Made by a program: the position numbers and the translations under genes
Part shown: positions 46,840 through 58,134 of the stretch, piece by piece
Layout: every line of letters starts with the position of its first letter
Numbering within the stretch: the stretch's first letter is position 1
NCBI GenBank assembly: GCA_038496445.1
Contig: JALMLS010000257.1
Span: forward strand, 49,069-113,068
Origin: Trichosphaerium sp. ATCC 40318
Taxonomy: Eukaryota; Discosea; Flabellinia; Trichosidae
Direction: 5' to 3'
DNA: 64,000 nt
The notes under the pieces: model-generated
What the model saw: the letters and a program-made list of their open reading frames with translations, nothing else
Told to the model about the DNA's origin: nothing
Database searches by the model: none

Positions 46840-47072
46840 TTTAAAAGAAATTTCCCATCTTCGAACTTGGTCGGCTTTTATAGCCTTACCACATGATCAA
46901 CGCTAAGGGCAGAGGCTCGCTTCCTCACTGTTACGGTCCGGCAAAGTAGCTGGCGTTCCTGAAAGTCTTTCCTCGCATTGGGAGCTCTTGATGGGTAACA
47001 TTGTATGTCTGTCTTAGAACAAGCCGCTTCAAGGAATGCAGACAAATAAAAGTAAAGTAAAGTAAAAGACAT
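46840..47072. other. Possible SINE/retro-fragment with AGTAA tail
   Basis: A locally GC-richer stretch (46890-47030) ends on the plus strand in a short run of AGTAA units (47049-47068) just past the BRCT gene stop. This looks like the body and simple-repeat tail of a short retroelement. No flanking duplication was found. Confidence 0.25.
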
Positions 47073-49656
47073 TTATTTCTTTTTGATATCAATTTCAAAT
47101 TGTCCTAAGAAATTCTCAGATTTTACAGTACCAGAAACTTTATCTGGTTTAGTAATTGTTCCTTTATATTCACCAAGTTCAACAGCATCTTCATCACCAT
47201 CAACTACCTCCAGTTCATTGAACTCAACCTTGTTATTCTTTGCAATACCTAACGGAAGAAAAATCGTAAAAAAATAAGAAAAAAAATTAGTCGTAACTCA
47301 CCTTCGAATTTTGTCTTAACATTCAAAGATGTCCAAGATAGGTTACCCTCAATCTTACCAGCTTTTGTCTTTTTGGTAATAAGCCAATCAAATTTATAAT
47401 TGCTTTGAAATGATCCCTTCCATTGAGACCTCGTTTTAATAAACGGAAGGTTCTTATCTAAAGAAAAACAAAAAAAATTAGCTTTTGAATAAGAAAGTGT
47501 ATGCACGTGTTGAGACGCTTTATTTTTCTGAAAAAATTCTCTACAGAGAAGACGTAGCAGAAATACACCATCATTGGGTGAATAAAAATAAGAAATTGCT
47601 GTGAGCGTAACAACAAGGAACGAACTAGGTATGTTTTGAAAAAAACTCTAAGAAATTAAAACAGGCTACAATACTTGAGAAAGAAAACAAAGAAAACAAT
47701 GTATACGAACCTGACTTGTCGCTTTTACTGAAAGTAAGTGAGAAATTACCATCATCAACATTTCCTGCTATTTTCTTGCCCTACACTCTATATTAAAAAC
47801 AAAACAAAAATCAAACAAAAAAAATGACATCAGTATCCCCGCAGTGCTTTTGCAAAAAGAAATTCTAAAGCTACACAAAAGAGCTACTTCAGTTTGAACA
47901 AAGATATCTTGATTTTATAAAAAAACGTTCTTCCACAAACTTGTACAACAGAAAGAGAATCAAAACAAAAAACATTGTACTGACGACGATGATGTGACAC
48001 TTAAACTGCCGACATCACTGACTCCACAGTACTAACAAATAAGATAGAACATACCTCAGTCAGTTTTCCCATATACCGGCGTGGGAGACCTTCCATAGAC
48101 TTATTACCAGAAATAACTTCATACTCAACCAACAGAATACCATCATTAGCTTGGCACTCTCCAACAAATCTTGTCTTAGTATCTACAAAACACTTTAGTA
48201 AGCTGATTGTTTTTAAAAGCAAGATCACAATACAATTCTTTATGACGGTATAGCAAAATAAAAGACGTACTGTTCTCAGTAGGCCATCGTAATTCCCCAA
48301 AAAATCTTCCATTTGCACTGACATGGTATACACGCATATAAAGCGGTTGTACACTGTCTCCTGAGTAAATACCAGCCCAAATACTACCTGCTTCAAGGTT
48401 ACCAGCATCATAAGGCTCTTTTGGTTCAGAAGAAGGCAGTGTACCTACATAATCAAATATGTTACGGACTTCCTTGACAATGCAAACTGTAAAAAAGTTC
48501 AAGAAAAAAAAAGCTTTAGAAAATTTCATCCAAAACTACGGAACAACACGATCATTCTACGTTTCTTCTGTCTGTATCCAAAAAAATACGTACCACCATT
48601 ACTAGGCTTTGCTAGTTTTATCTTCTTCTTAGGCGGTTCAATCTCACTCTCATCAAAAACAAACAATTTTCTTTTTGTTCCTCTAACTGGAGTGTAATAT
48701 TCCTACAGAAAAAAATAAGAAAACAAGCACATGTCATCACTTAAAACTATCACTCTTTAAACATTTTGTATATAGCATTAATGCTATTCAATAACTTGAA
48801 TATACCAAAGCTAGGCGTGACTATATCATAGTATACTATAATATCTCTTTCACTCAATAATAAAACCACGTACAACGTAGTACTCATCAGCTTCCTCTAA
48901 TTGAATTTCCTCAGAGATCAAATCGTATACACAATCTTCTGCTATTATTTGTACACCCATAGCTTCAGCGCGCTCTACATGCCAAGAATACTTCTCCACC
49001 TATACACAGAATCATTAAAGGCTAGTAAAGGTGTTGGAGTGATCACAGGAAACAATCAAAGTTAAGTTGTTCTTAGTGTATACTACTGTTAATTAACACT
49101 ATAATGTACCTCCTCTGCGCTGCATACAGCAAATGTAACCTAACATAAAGTATCAATAAGAATATTCAAAGTATTTATTTTGATGGTTTCGAAAGTGTCA
49201 AAAAGCAAAATGAGATGAACGTGTCACTTAAAGATTTCGCACCTGCTTGGTCAAGAATGGCGTTACAATACCGCCAGCATTTGTGATGTCTTGCACAATA
49301 GTATCTGAATGCTCAGTTTTTCCATATATAACAAAAGTGCATGAATGGAGAGGAGGAGCAGCGACATCCTCGCGTTTGAGCTGTTTTGAAAAATTATTAC
49401 TTTGAAATGAAATTCAATTAGAGTTTTTTGTCGTACACCACGGCGCTTCATTGGATCATCTAGTATAATATAAGAATATTTATGTATTTTATAACGTTAT
49501 GTGAGTTACATTTAAGGACTTTAAAGGCTACAAAATTAAAAAAATGTAAAAGACAAAAAAGTTATTTAAAAACAGCAAAAACGCACCTTGACGTCGTTGT
49601 AGCATTTCGACAAAGTCCACATAGCGCTCACTGGTACATGTTGTAAGTATTGGCAT
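47073..49656 (-). CDS. BRCT-domain nuclear protein with duplicated beta-rich domain
   Basis: Eleven exons, ATG 49656 (MPILTTCTSERYVDFVEML) to TAA 47073. Residues about 40-130 form a BRCT domain of the PARP1/single type: LHSCTFVIYGKTEHSDTIVQ, NAGGIVTPFLTKQVTFAVC, KYSWHVERAEAMGVQIIAED. A nuclear-localisation-like cluster (PPKKKIKLAK) follows. The C-terminal 280 residues are beta-rich and seem to hold two copies of one unit: FFGELRWPTENNTKTRFVGE and IEGNLSWTSLNVKTKFEG, each followed by an acidic strand. I do not recognise this unit. BRCT domains bind phosphopeptides or poly(ADP-ribose), so a DNA-damage or chromatin role is plausible. The gene is divergent to the MAPKK-like gene. Confidence 0.75.
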
Positions 49657-50127
49657 AGAATAAACGCGATTTTACCTATCTGTGTTTAACTTCTTTTTTT
49701 TAGCGATGTAAGCTTGCTCAATTCGGTAGTTGACCTACATATAGGGTATTAGAAGCGCACAGCCTAGCGGAAGCGAAAACAAGTTGAAAAAACGGAAACC
49801 GTTTTGGCGCTTTTTTCTGTAGTGCATTTACGCTCAACAACCAACTTATGTGATACCACTGTCTAAAATAATGGCTCTAGAAGCACACTTGAACTTGTTT
49901 TCCTCTAAAGCGTACCACTTTGTCATACTTTACCCATGCTTTATCTCCGTGCCTATAGATCGTACTTTGTAAGTTTCTACAATGCAAAATTTTGTCACTC
50001 GCACCAAAACCACTGACAATTCATAGTATCAAGCTTGTCGCACTTTATTATTAATAATGGCGTTGATTGTTAGAAAAAGTGTGACTTCGCTGAAACAAAA
50101 GCAAACGCATTTGTAATTGATAGCTAA
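49657..50127. promoter_or_regulatory. Divergent promoter region
   Basis: 470 bases between the BRCT and MAPKK-like genes. No coding frame is supported. No clear motif apart from general AT-richness. Confidence 0.4.
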
Positions 50128-52146
50128 ATGCAGCGTTTCGCTCGCTTTAAAGGGTCTTTAGATACTGAGAGTGCCGCTGTTGCCATTGATCAATTCCAGT
50201 GCGTGATCTCGCCCAACACTCTCTAAACGGCCTATAGTAGCGCTGATGGTTCTTTGACATATGACCAGGATGGTACAATGGTGTCCATTGGTAAAACAGG
50301 GCTCCGCGTGAACGGTAAACAAGCGTCGTTTGTGGAATCACTCGAAGACCTAGAAGATATGCATAAAGATCTTGGAGAAGGTACCTTTGCGGTCGTTAAA
50401 AAATACAGGCATACGAAAACGAAAAAAGTCATTGCTGTAAAGGCAAGAACATCCGAAACATAACCAAGTAGCTAATGTGATCTTAATAGATTATGACAAT
50501 AGATCCTATGCTAGAACAAACGCTTGGGAAAAAACTTGTCGAACTTCGTGTACGGTTTATCACGCCTGAAAAAAACCCTACTCACATACTCATAGACGCT
50601 TCACGCTTCAAAACACAAGTATATTGTAAAGTTTTATGGTGCTTTCTACTATGATGCCAAACTGTTATTTCTTCTTGAATATATGGACTGTGGTACCTTG
50701 GGGGACGTGGTAAAACGCAATGGGCCCATTCCAGAAAATGTATTGTCAAAAATCACGTCGCAGGTAAAATACAGATATTTCGAGGGAAAACCAGCTACGA
50801 TGGCACAGCCGATCGTAGAAAATTAGAAAAAAAACAACGGACAGCAGTTTTGTCAAAAACCCCGCCTTGGACTTGATTTAATGTCTATTAGCTTCTACAA
50901 GGGTTACATTATCTTCACACACAGCTGCATATCATTCACAGGGATATTAAACCGAGCAGTATCCTTTTTTTTTGTGCAAAATTGTTTCTTCTCTTTTCTT
51001 TTTTTTTGTGGCCTTGAGCTACTTTTAATGGATCCTTAACATATCGAGATATATTAGTAAACACTAAGGGAATTTTGAAGATTACTGATTTCGGTGTTAG
51101 TGGCGAACTAGCGCATACTCACGTACGCACTTTTTTTTTTTGAGAACTGAAACTGTTTTATTTCATTGAACAATTTTGGCGGCATCGCTACTCTGAAATA
51201 TGCTCTAAGTGTCTCATATAATTTAGGAGGTGGCTAGAACATTTGTGGGCACAATACGATACATGTCGGTGCGTGATTAGTAGACTTAGGTTATGATCAT
51301 TTGGGTTTTTCTACTATCGACAACCAAACCTTTGTGATGTTGGTTTCTTACTTTGCATAGCCTAGCAGAATCCAAGGCAAAGAACACAGTTCAAAAACTG
51401 ACATATGGAGTCTCGGACTTACAATTGGAGAGGCAGCGCTTGGATATTTCCCATACAGGAATTCTGAGGTGTGTTTCTCACTTATTGCAAAAGTTTCGAT
51501 CTTTTTTTTGAAAAGAGCAATCACGTGTTTAAATGAACTTTACAGATTTAATTCTGATTTTATATTAAAGGGTGACGAGAAGGATAATGAACCAACGTTA
51601 TGGGATACAATGCAAACAGTACGGCGGAAATTTTTTTTTGTGCAGTTCATTTTTTTCTAACTTTTTGTTATCAACAGATTGTACACAAACCACCACCAAC
51701 TTTACCGGCGGATAAATTTTCCGAGGAATTTTGTGCATTCTTTGTTGAGTGGTACGTTATCAATCACTAAATACTGAACCTTTGACGGAGATGCTTTGAT
51801 TATTTTATTGTAATTTTATTTTATTTTATTTTATTCTATTGTACAATATGTTTAACTAATACCTTAGCTTAAACGCTGAGGATGAGAAGCGACCTGATTG
51901 TGCGACGTTGTTGGTACGTTAGTATATTAGTTAAAACAAACATTACTACAAGAGTTTTGATAATCTTGTACTTGTTTTTCTCCTTTTTCTTTAAGGAATC
52001 TATCTTCGGCTTAATGCCTTTTGTAGGAGAGTAGCTTTATAAAAAAATATGAAACCGAGGATCTGGATGTTGCTAGATGGATGCGTCATCTCTTAAAAAA
52101 GTTAGGGGCCAAGAAACGGTCTAAAAAGAGTGAATCTAAAAAATAG
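50128..52146 (+). CDS. Protein kinase of the MAPKK (STE7/MEK) type
   Basis: About 12 exons from ATG 50128 to TAG 52146, about 380 residues. An N-terminal extension of 70 residues precedes the kinase core: [14 protein letters not shown] (P-loop with Ala in the third Gly position), VIAVK (ATP lysine), [47 protein letters not shown] (catalytic loop), [20 protein letters not shown] (DFG and MEK-like activation segment), [18 protein letters not shown] and ESSFIKKYE. It should phosphorylate a MAP kinase on Thr and Tyr. The APE motif reads MSPSRIQG, so the conserved Glu is replaced by Ser. A basic Lys/Ser tail ends the protein. The intron after AVK (50443-50489) uses a GC donor. The intron at about 51780-51890 carries a TTTTA pentamer run. 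Confidence 0.85.
51808..51838. repeat. (TTTTA)n microsatellite in an intron
   Basis: About five copies of ATTTT/TTTTA in an intron of the kinase gene. Simple sequence repeat. Confidence 0.7.
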
Positions 52147-52713
52147 AAAAAAAAATGACAGAAAAAAAAAAAAGAAAAAAGGTTAAAGAAAAAGCATCGG
52201 TATGACCGTCAACATACTATAAAAATGTAGTTTTTATGGTTGGTAGCGTCAAAAAAGAAACTAGAAAGGAAAACAAAAAAAAAAAGGAAAAAAACTTGTA
52301 AATAATTAGCCTGTACATTAATAACAGTAAAAAACACTACGTTTTTTGTGCGGATTTGGCCGAAATAATGGAGAAATGGATTTTTGACATTAAAAGTCAC
52401 ATGAATGTTACAAATGCAGTTTTTTTTTCTATATTTAGACGAAGTCTTCTTCGTTCTTGTTTTGATGACGACATCCTCACATCATAAAATTGGTATATAT
52501 TCTGATATCTACACTATTAATCACGATAGTTGAATGCGTGTATAGCATTAGTATTAGCCTGTCAATAGCTGAAAATTGTTTTTTCAGAAAATAGCACATG
52601 GTTTTTTTTTTTTGCAACTATAACTCGATACTGTTTATGAACGTGTTATACATTTATTATTTATCATACTAACTCTTATTTTACATTTTATTGTACTACT
52701 AAAATACACACTA
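52147..52713. other. Convergent intergenic spacer
   Basis: About 570 bases between the kinase stop and the end of the next minus-strand gene. Purine- and A-rich at the left (52145-52190), T-rich further on. No gene is seen. Confidence 0.45.
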
Positions 52714-53670
52714 CTACTCAAAGTGTCTTTCCATGCTTAGCTGTCGTTCCAAGCGCTTACCAACAACAATTGTACCTTTCAATTTCGTTGTTTGATTTTC
52801 TGTTGATTCTTTTTTTACACCAAGCCAACGTTCATCGGCGTATTTTCGTACATGTGTTTGTGTTAATAATCTTTCTTTTGGGACCATAGCATTTCTCTTC
52901 CTTACGTCGTAGTTATGTCTACATTTAAAGGAACAGAAAAAAAAAGTGTTTCTGTAATCATTGCACTCTCTACAATGCTTTCGGAGGTTCTCCAAGTCAA
53001 TAGAAGGTACTATGGTAGTTTGTAGCCTTGTTTTAGTTGCTGATAGAGGGAGACTGTTGCTGCGGACTTGTCGTGGTAGCATTGATTTTCGATTATACTG
53101 CATCATGTGAGAGTATAGTACAACGATCGTTTTGTAGCTTGATGAGGTATTGCCGTAATTGAGACGGAACAGTTAAAATAGGAGTATCAACGGAATGAGA
53201 TTTGACTCAAAATTTTGATCGCGTGATCAGAGTTTGACAGGTAAAAAAAAAATCGTAACGGAAATACTTGATAAAGTTATTACGAACAACGTGTCTAGAG
53301 TTGATAGCAATCCTGTGAATGAATGAGACGTTTACTCATTGCAATATTGTAGTTGATGTTCTTGCCATTAATAACGTAATTACGCCAGAGTTGTTTATTC
53401 CCTTTTTGAATAGGTGAACGAAAAACTCTGTAGATTCTAGTACTCTTCACGCAAATACTCAAATCCTCACGGTTTACGTTTTTTTTGTACTTGCAATGCT
53501 TGTACAAGCGGTTTGCTTCCATGCGTTTTTTTTTTTGGTATGAGGGAGAGTTCGTTGTCATAAAGAACACCACATAGTCTACTTGTACGTTCTAGGAAGT
53601 GTAAAGCATCAGGGAGGGTATTGGATGCCGCCCAGAAACACTTTTCGAAAAAAAAAAATGTACTGTAACA
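52714..53670 (-). CDS. Unrecognised multi-exon protein with Cys-pair motif
   Basis: Last exon 53106 (or further up) to TAG 52714: RKSMLPRQVRSNSLPLSAT, then KHCRECNDYRNT, CSFKCRHNYDVRKRN and a basic end QLSMERHFE. The paired Cys-x2-Cys and Cys-x3-Cys could bind zinc. Upstream exons contain CFWAASNTLPDALHFLERTS, GVLYDNELSLIPKKK and, after an intron at about 53491-53440, STRIYRVFRSPIQKGNKQLW and NYVINGKNINYNIAM. Joining to the last exon is uncertain (several possible short introns near 53107-53300) and I did not find the start codon. Real coding is likely from continuous frames; the function is unknown. Confidence 0.45.
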
Positions 53671-53676
53671 AGACAA

Positions 53677-54221
53677 CGCTGTTTTTTGTATTAAATATGC
53701 AGTCCTTTATGCTACGTGCTAATTGAATGCTTGTAAGATCGCGACATAACAAAGTCAACATTTGTTCAATCTTAACCTTGCCAAACAGTCAATAGGTTGA
53801 TACACGCAACTAATCGAAGTGTTTGTCTTACACGTACGTCCCGCGGTTTTCCTTTTTAGTGAAAAGCACAATATTGTTGGCTATACGTTTTATTGACCTT
53901 CCGACAGCGTTTTAACGAGTTACAACGTCATTCCATTACAAATACATAGCGCCAAACAATGGTATGTAAAGGGTACTCTGTGGTAGTACTTACTACTCCC
54001 TAGTCTTCCAAAAAGGACTTCTCTTCAATTTTGAACAAGTTTAAAGAAATCGACAAAACTCAAAAAGAGCGTACGTGTTTTATCTTCCAAGATTTGTACT
54101 AAAACCGCATAGGTAGGCAATTAGGACCATCACCGCGTTCACAAGTAAGTTTTTTAAGCTTCTCGTGGTTTGACACAAACAAACCACTTCGCTCTTTATC
54201 ATTGACACGCTTTCTGTTGTT
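53677..54221. other. Divergent spacer, possibly with missed 5' exon
   Basis: About 545 bases. It should hold the promoter of the basic protein at 54222 and perhaps the first exon of the minus-strand gene that ends at 52714. No motif can be assigned. Confidence 0.35.
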
Positions 54222-55507
54222 ATGGCGTCACTGTATTCCAAGTTTGGCGTATACACGACGAAAAATACTCCAAAGCACATTATTGGTCTAAGCTTTGTTA
54301 ATAGGGCCCAAGCTCTTCGCGTTCTAGAACATCAGCAAGAGGACCAAACCCTGGAGTAAAAAAGGTAAAAACACTCTGACGCCTTTTAAATCAAAACGGC
54401 CGAAAAGTTTTTGTAGCAGCGAAAACAAATGCAGTGAACGTTTTAGTAGTACTTTCAACACGATAAAACAGTCGGAGTTTATTTCGTTTTTTCGCTAAAT
54501 CTTTCTTCAGGGTGGCGTTAATGGACCAAGACCAAAGCGAGCAGTACGCTTTAATACCTTTAAACTAACTAACGTGTTTATTTTAGCCACCAGCGCGAAA
54601 GGTTGATGAAGAGGAGCAAAATGAAGATAGTGCGCCTTCTACTGCACGTTCAGAGGATACTACTCCTTTGACATCTCCAAAGGCATCTTCAGAAGATAGT
54701 GAACCTGTTGAACCTATAGATACAACCCCACGTATTGTGGCACCGACAGAAAAGCCAAAACATAAAAAACATAAAAAACAAAAGAAAAAACCAGCTCCTT
54801 CACCTTCTCCATCACCTCGAGAGCAACCTAAGAGTTCAAGAGAACCGTCAACAAGTCCTAGACTTGTTAAAGAGAAGACACCAAGATCTAGTCCTTCTCC
54901 TAGCCCTCGTGCGCCTTCTAGTGCAAGAGAAGAAACAAAAAAAGCACCTAAAGGTGCTGGCAAGTCTAAAACAGAACAAAATGGTTCTTCAAAGACTGAG
55001 AAGCCAAAAGAAGAACCTGAACCTGAACCAACTGTTGAGGACAAAGTACGTCTCTGGTTTTGTTTACATTGTTGTACTGGCTGTCAAAATTTCTCAGAGA
55101 AAAAAAAATGAAGTTATTTTGTGCTCTTTCAGTCAAATTAAGCTTGGGCCCGTTTTCAGTCAAGCTGAGCGTTGAGTTTTAGCTCAAAACCTCGCATTTC
55201 TTGGTTACCTTCTTTGACGCTACCTGGCTTAATTTGAGTGAAACGCACTATCATGCTTTATTTGACATCAGAATTTTAATTTTGTGATCTTGTCATGTCA
55301 AAAAACCTTTGTAGTTTTCTATTGCTACTACTTAATTGTACTTTTTTAATTAACCGCAAGTCACCATATTTTGAGTTTATAACTGTGAACTATTGGTGAC
55401 ATGTTCTAACTTTTTGTTACTTTTAGGAAAAATTGAAAAATGTCATGTCGTCGTTTTACTGGAACTACGCCTCAGCTGTCCCTAATTCTCCTGGTCGACC
55501 TCTCTAA
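54222..55507 (+). CDS. Disordered Ser/Pro/Lys-rich basic protein
   Basis: Five exons: MASLYSKFG; GPSSSRSRTSARGPNPGVKK; GGVNGPRPKRA; a long exon 54593-55045; and EKLKNVMSSFYWNYASAVPN to TAA 55507. The centre is low-complexity: acidic Ser/Glu runs, a Lys/His block (KPKHKKHKKQKKKPAPSPSP) and SPSPSPR-type runs, then KTEKPKEEPEPEPTVEDK. It looks like a nuclear protein of the SR or chromatin-linker sort, with many possible phosphorylation sites. No folded domain is recognised except a short aromatic C-terminal segment. Splices are conventional, so the gene model is reasonable. Confidence 0.65.
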
Positions 55508-56011
55508 AGAGCATTGCTTTATACTTCTTCACATAATCAGAATTTTATTTCTTTTTTTTTGTTGTTTGGAGATGAGCCGTGAATAGAAAAAAACAGGTGA
55601 CAAGTTCATACTACTTGTGTCTTTCTTCTTTTTTGTAATTGTAAATAAATAAGCAAGTTTTTTGCTCATAACTGTCTTACTTATCTAAATCCGCTCAGGG
55701 CAGTACGCCCACTTATGCTAACACTAGCAGGCATGCAATAGCAACGAAGATAACATCATAAAAGCCACAGTGAACAAACAGAATTTTATGAGAATAGTCA
55801 ATTAGGTGCGTAGTTATTCCAAAGAAACACGCAATCTACAAGGCGACAGCTTAACGACAACTACTTCCTTTTGCCAAATCGACGTGATATGTTGAGCTGT
55901 TTTTACCTAAAGTTTGCTTAATTAAAACGGTACATACAGTCTCTTGGATGTATTGTTACATTGTTTCGATTGCGAGCATTACTGCGTTTAGTCATGTAAA
56001 GTCGTATTTAG
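55508..56011. other. Intergenic spacer left of the LINE copy
   Basis: 500 bases downstream of the basic-protein gene. T-rich. No supportable gene. Confidence 0.4.
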
Positions 56012-56030
56012 TTTTTTTTTGATTGATGCT

Positions 56031-57509
56031 ACCGACGGTTCAGTAACATCTAAAGGTGCATATTTCTCAGTTGTACTTAACACGATGATGAAATTTAATC
56101 GTACAGTTTTATTTGAACAAACATCTACAAATGCAGAACTGGAAGCAATAGAACTTGCACTCAAATTAGCTCCCTTAGAAGTAGACATCATGATACTAGT
56201 AGACTCCACATCAGCAATTAATGGCATCGAAAACTGGAAAGACAAACCTATAAATATACAAAGGAAAGTTGATCATGCTCATACACTAAATCGTATTCAC
56301 CATCAGCTAAATATGAGAACTGGTTCAACCACATTTGAGTGGATCCCAAGCCATACAAAAACAGATAAACAAAAACGTAACAGACACAACATTGTGCAAA
56401 GAATAAAACAGATTGAAGAAAAGTACTCCAAAAAAACAGCATCACTTTTTATACATCTAAATGACATAGCGGATAGAATGGCAGGTATATCAAAAACTGC
56501 AGTAATTCCGTCGAAGAATATACCTATAGGAAGTGAAGATTGGGTTATAACAAAACCGACAAAGGCGATACAAGGAAATTTATTCAGAAAATTAAAATCC
56601 ATTCAACATGAAAAACACGTGTTAAGCTTACAAAACAATGCTAAAGACCACGGAAGGACCAGAAAAAACTTAATACTTTCATTATCATCCTACACACCTA
56701 TCACACACCTTTCAACCCCAATCAAGCTTTGGCTCCTAAAAGTAAGAACTAACACACTACCCCTTAATGAATTTCAACACAAACGCAGTAAGACCAAAGG
56801 TCACGTCCAAGCATATCAACTTTGCAATCAAATTAAATACCCCAATGATTATTGTACTCTATGTAAACAAAAAAACACTCAGTGTACAGAAAATTTTAAT
56901 CATTTTTGCACCTGCGAGAACATAAAGTCTAAGATAGATATCAAATACCACACAAACAGAATAATACAAGAATTTCTAGGTAAAAATAAAGATACAAAAG
57001 ATCCTATAACATTATACAACGAACATGCAGGTGGAAACAACTTATTTTGCAAATCTAAGTGGCCAACCAAGAATAAAACTAATCCAACATACGACCAAAT
57101 AGAACTTGCGAAACTCGGTAGCTCCATTACAATTAAAACAAAAGATTACAATATCAAACCTTGGTACTTAACCAAAAACAATTCCAACCCCACAAACTTC
57201 AGAGGCTCACAAGGATATGTCACAAAAGAATTCATAAGCGAACTTAAAGAGAAAACTGGTACAAACAAAACTAATTTAATCAACGCCCTAGCTAAACGAC
57301 TGAACCACATGTACATCACTTATCTATATAACAAATACCGTACTAGATGCCTAGAAACCCACACCTTAAAAAAATCAAAAGGTCAACATGTACCGATGCA
57401 CTATGTAAGATGGCAAGCCAAAGTCATACGCATGCGTCAATTCCTACCAATCACAAATGCAATACCTCTTTTTCCCAACACAACTAATACTAATACGGTA
57501 ATCACATAG
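56031..57509 (+). CDS. LINE ORF fragment: RNase H domain and C-terminal zinc-type region
   Basis: The element-derived frame encodes about 490 residues. RNase H: TDGSVTSKGAYFSVVLN, then NAELEAIELALKL (Glu), ILVDSTSAINGIENW (Asp), TFEWIPSHT and HLNDIADRMAG (Asp). These match RNase H of LINE polymerases, but the reverse transcriptase itself is missing. Downstream CTLCKQKNTQC with HFCTCE is a Cys/His cluster, and the C-terminal 200 residues are basic (MHYVRWQAKVIRMRQFLP). No ATG belongs to the element; the apparent N-terminus IDA comes from the target duplication. The protein is not expected to be made, so I regard this as a dead 3' copy with an intact frame. Confidence 0.75.
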   Translation, partial: TDGSVTSKGAYFSVVLNTMMKFNRTVLFEQTSTNAELEAIELALKLAPLEVDIMILVDSTSAINGIENWKDKPINIQRKVDHAHTLNRIHHQLNMRTGSTTFEWIPSHTKTDKQKRNRHNIVQRIKQIEEKYSKKTASLFIHLNDIADRMAGISKTAVIPSKNIPIGSEDWVITKPTKAIQGNLFRKLKSIQHEKHVLSLQNNAKDHGRTRKNLILSLSSYTPITHLSTPIKLWLLKVRTNTLPLNEFQHKRSKTKGHVQAYQLCNQIKYPNDYCTLCKQKNTQCTENFNHFCTCENIKSKIDIKYHTNRIIQEFLGKNKDTKDPITLYNEHAGGNNLFCKSKWPTKNKTNPTYDQIELAKLGSSITIKTKDYNIKPWYLTKNNSNPTNFRGSQGYVTKEFISELKEKTGTNKTNLINALAKRLNHMYITYLYNKYRTRCLETHTLKKSKGQHVPMHYVRWQAKVIRMRQFLPITNAIPLFPNTTNTNTVIT

Positions 57510-57520
57510 CATTTGTTATA

Positions 57521-57577
57521 ACAGCCAACCCAAACGCTTCGGCGTAGCCCTTTGGAGGCTAGAGGTGGGTTGGCTGT
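57521..57577 (+). ncRNA. Structured 3' UTR of the LINE (branched hairpin)
   Basis: ACAGCCAACCCA (57521-57532) pairs perfectly with TGGGTTGGCTGT (57566-57577). Inside, ACGC-TTCG-GCGT (57534-57545) forms a hairpin with a UUCG tetraloop and AGCC/GGCT (57546-57560) forms a second. The three-way layout resembles the 3' structures that LINE reverse transcriptases recognise. Not an independent RNA gene. Confidence 0.65.
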
Positions 57578-57592
57578 ATAAAGATCGTTATT

Positions 57593-57623
<31 letters not shown>

Positions 57624-57633
57624 GATTGATGCT

Positions 57634-58134
57634 CACAATCTGCTTCTTTCGCTCTTAGGCAAAACACGTGGCTTTTTTTATAATACACCTGGATAGAATA
57701 TGGCTGCAGAAGGTACATAAAGACCTAGTATTATAAATAAAGCGACGCTAGTCAAAAAAAAACCCAACTGAAACATGATTTATTCTTTTTGGCTTTTTTT
57801 TAAATCTACACGTGATACCCCACGTTTTGAATAGAAAATTTACAATATAATTATCGTTTCATGTATTTTAATTCAATTTCACCCATTTTCACACTTTTAC
57901 TACCAAAATACAATACGTCATTAACCCTCGCTTTCACAAGTGTTGGCGTTTCTTTTTTTTTATTTTTTTCGTAAATCACGTTTTTTTTTCCCTTTTGGAG
58001 ATTGCCATTGCGGTTAGTACGCTATATACGTCAATAAACCTCGGTCCTTTATAAAAACTGAATTACGCTTTTACAAAAAGTTTGCTATCGACAATAAATT
58101 TCTGTTAACATTGGAATTTCTAGGCGAAAAAGAA
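57634..58134. other. Intergenic spacer and promoter of the MYND gene
   Basis: 500 bases. AT-rich with several T runs and two CACGTG sites (57665, 57808). No gene. Confidence 0.45.

Larger units (their letters stand above)
56012..57633 (+). mobile_element. 5'-truncated non-LTR retrotransposon (LINE) with target duplication
   Basis: The 19-mer T9-GATTGATGCT at 56012-56030 is repeated at the right end (57615-57633, preceded by further T's, 28 in all). The segment between begins in the middle of an RNase H motif (TDGS) and runs through one open frame to TAG 57510, then a 3' part with a strong hairpin structure (57521-57577) and the T run. Long direct repeats of the target plus 5' truncation are typical of target-primed reverse transcription. 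The open frame is undamaged, so the copy is young. The T run, not an A run, at the 3' side on the coding strand is unusual; it may be target sequence or the element's own tail. Confidence 0.8.
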
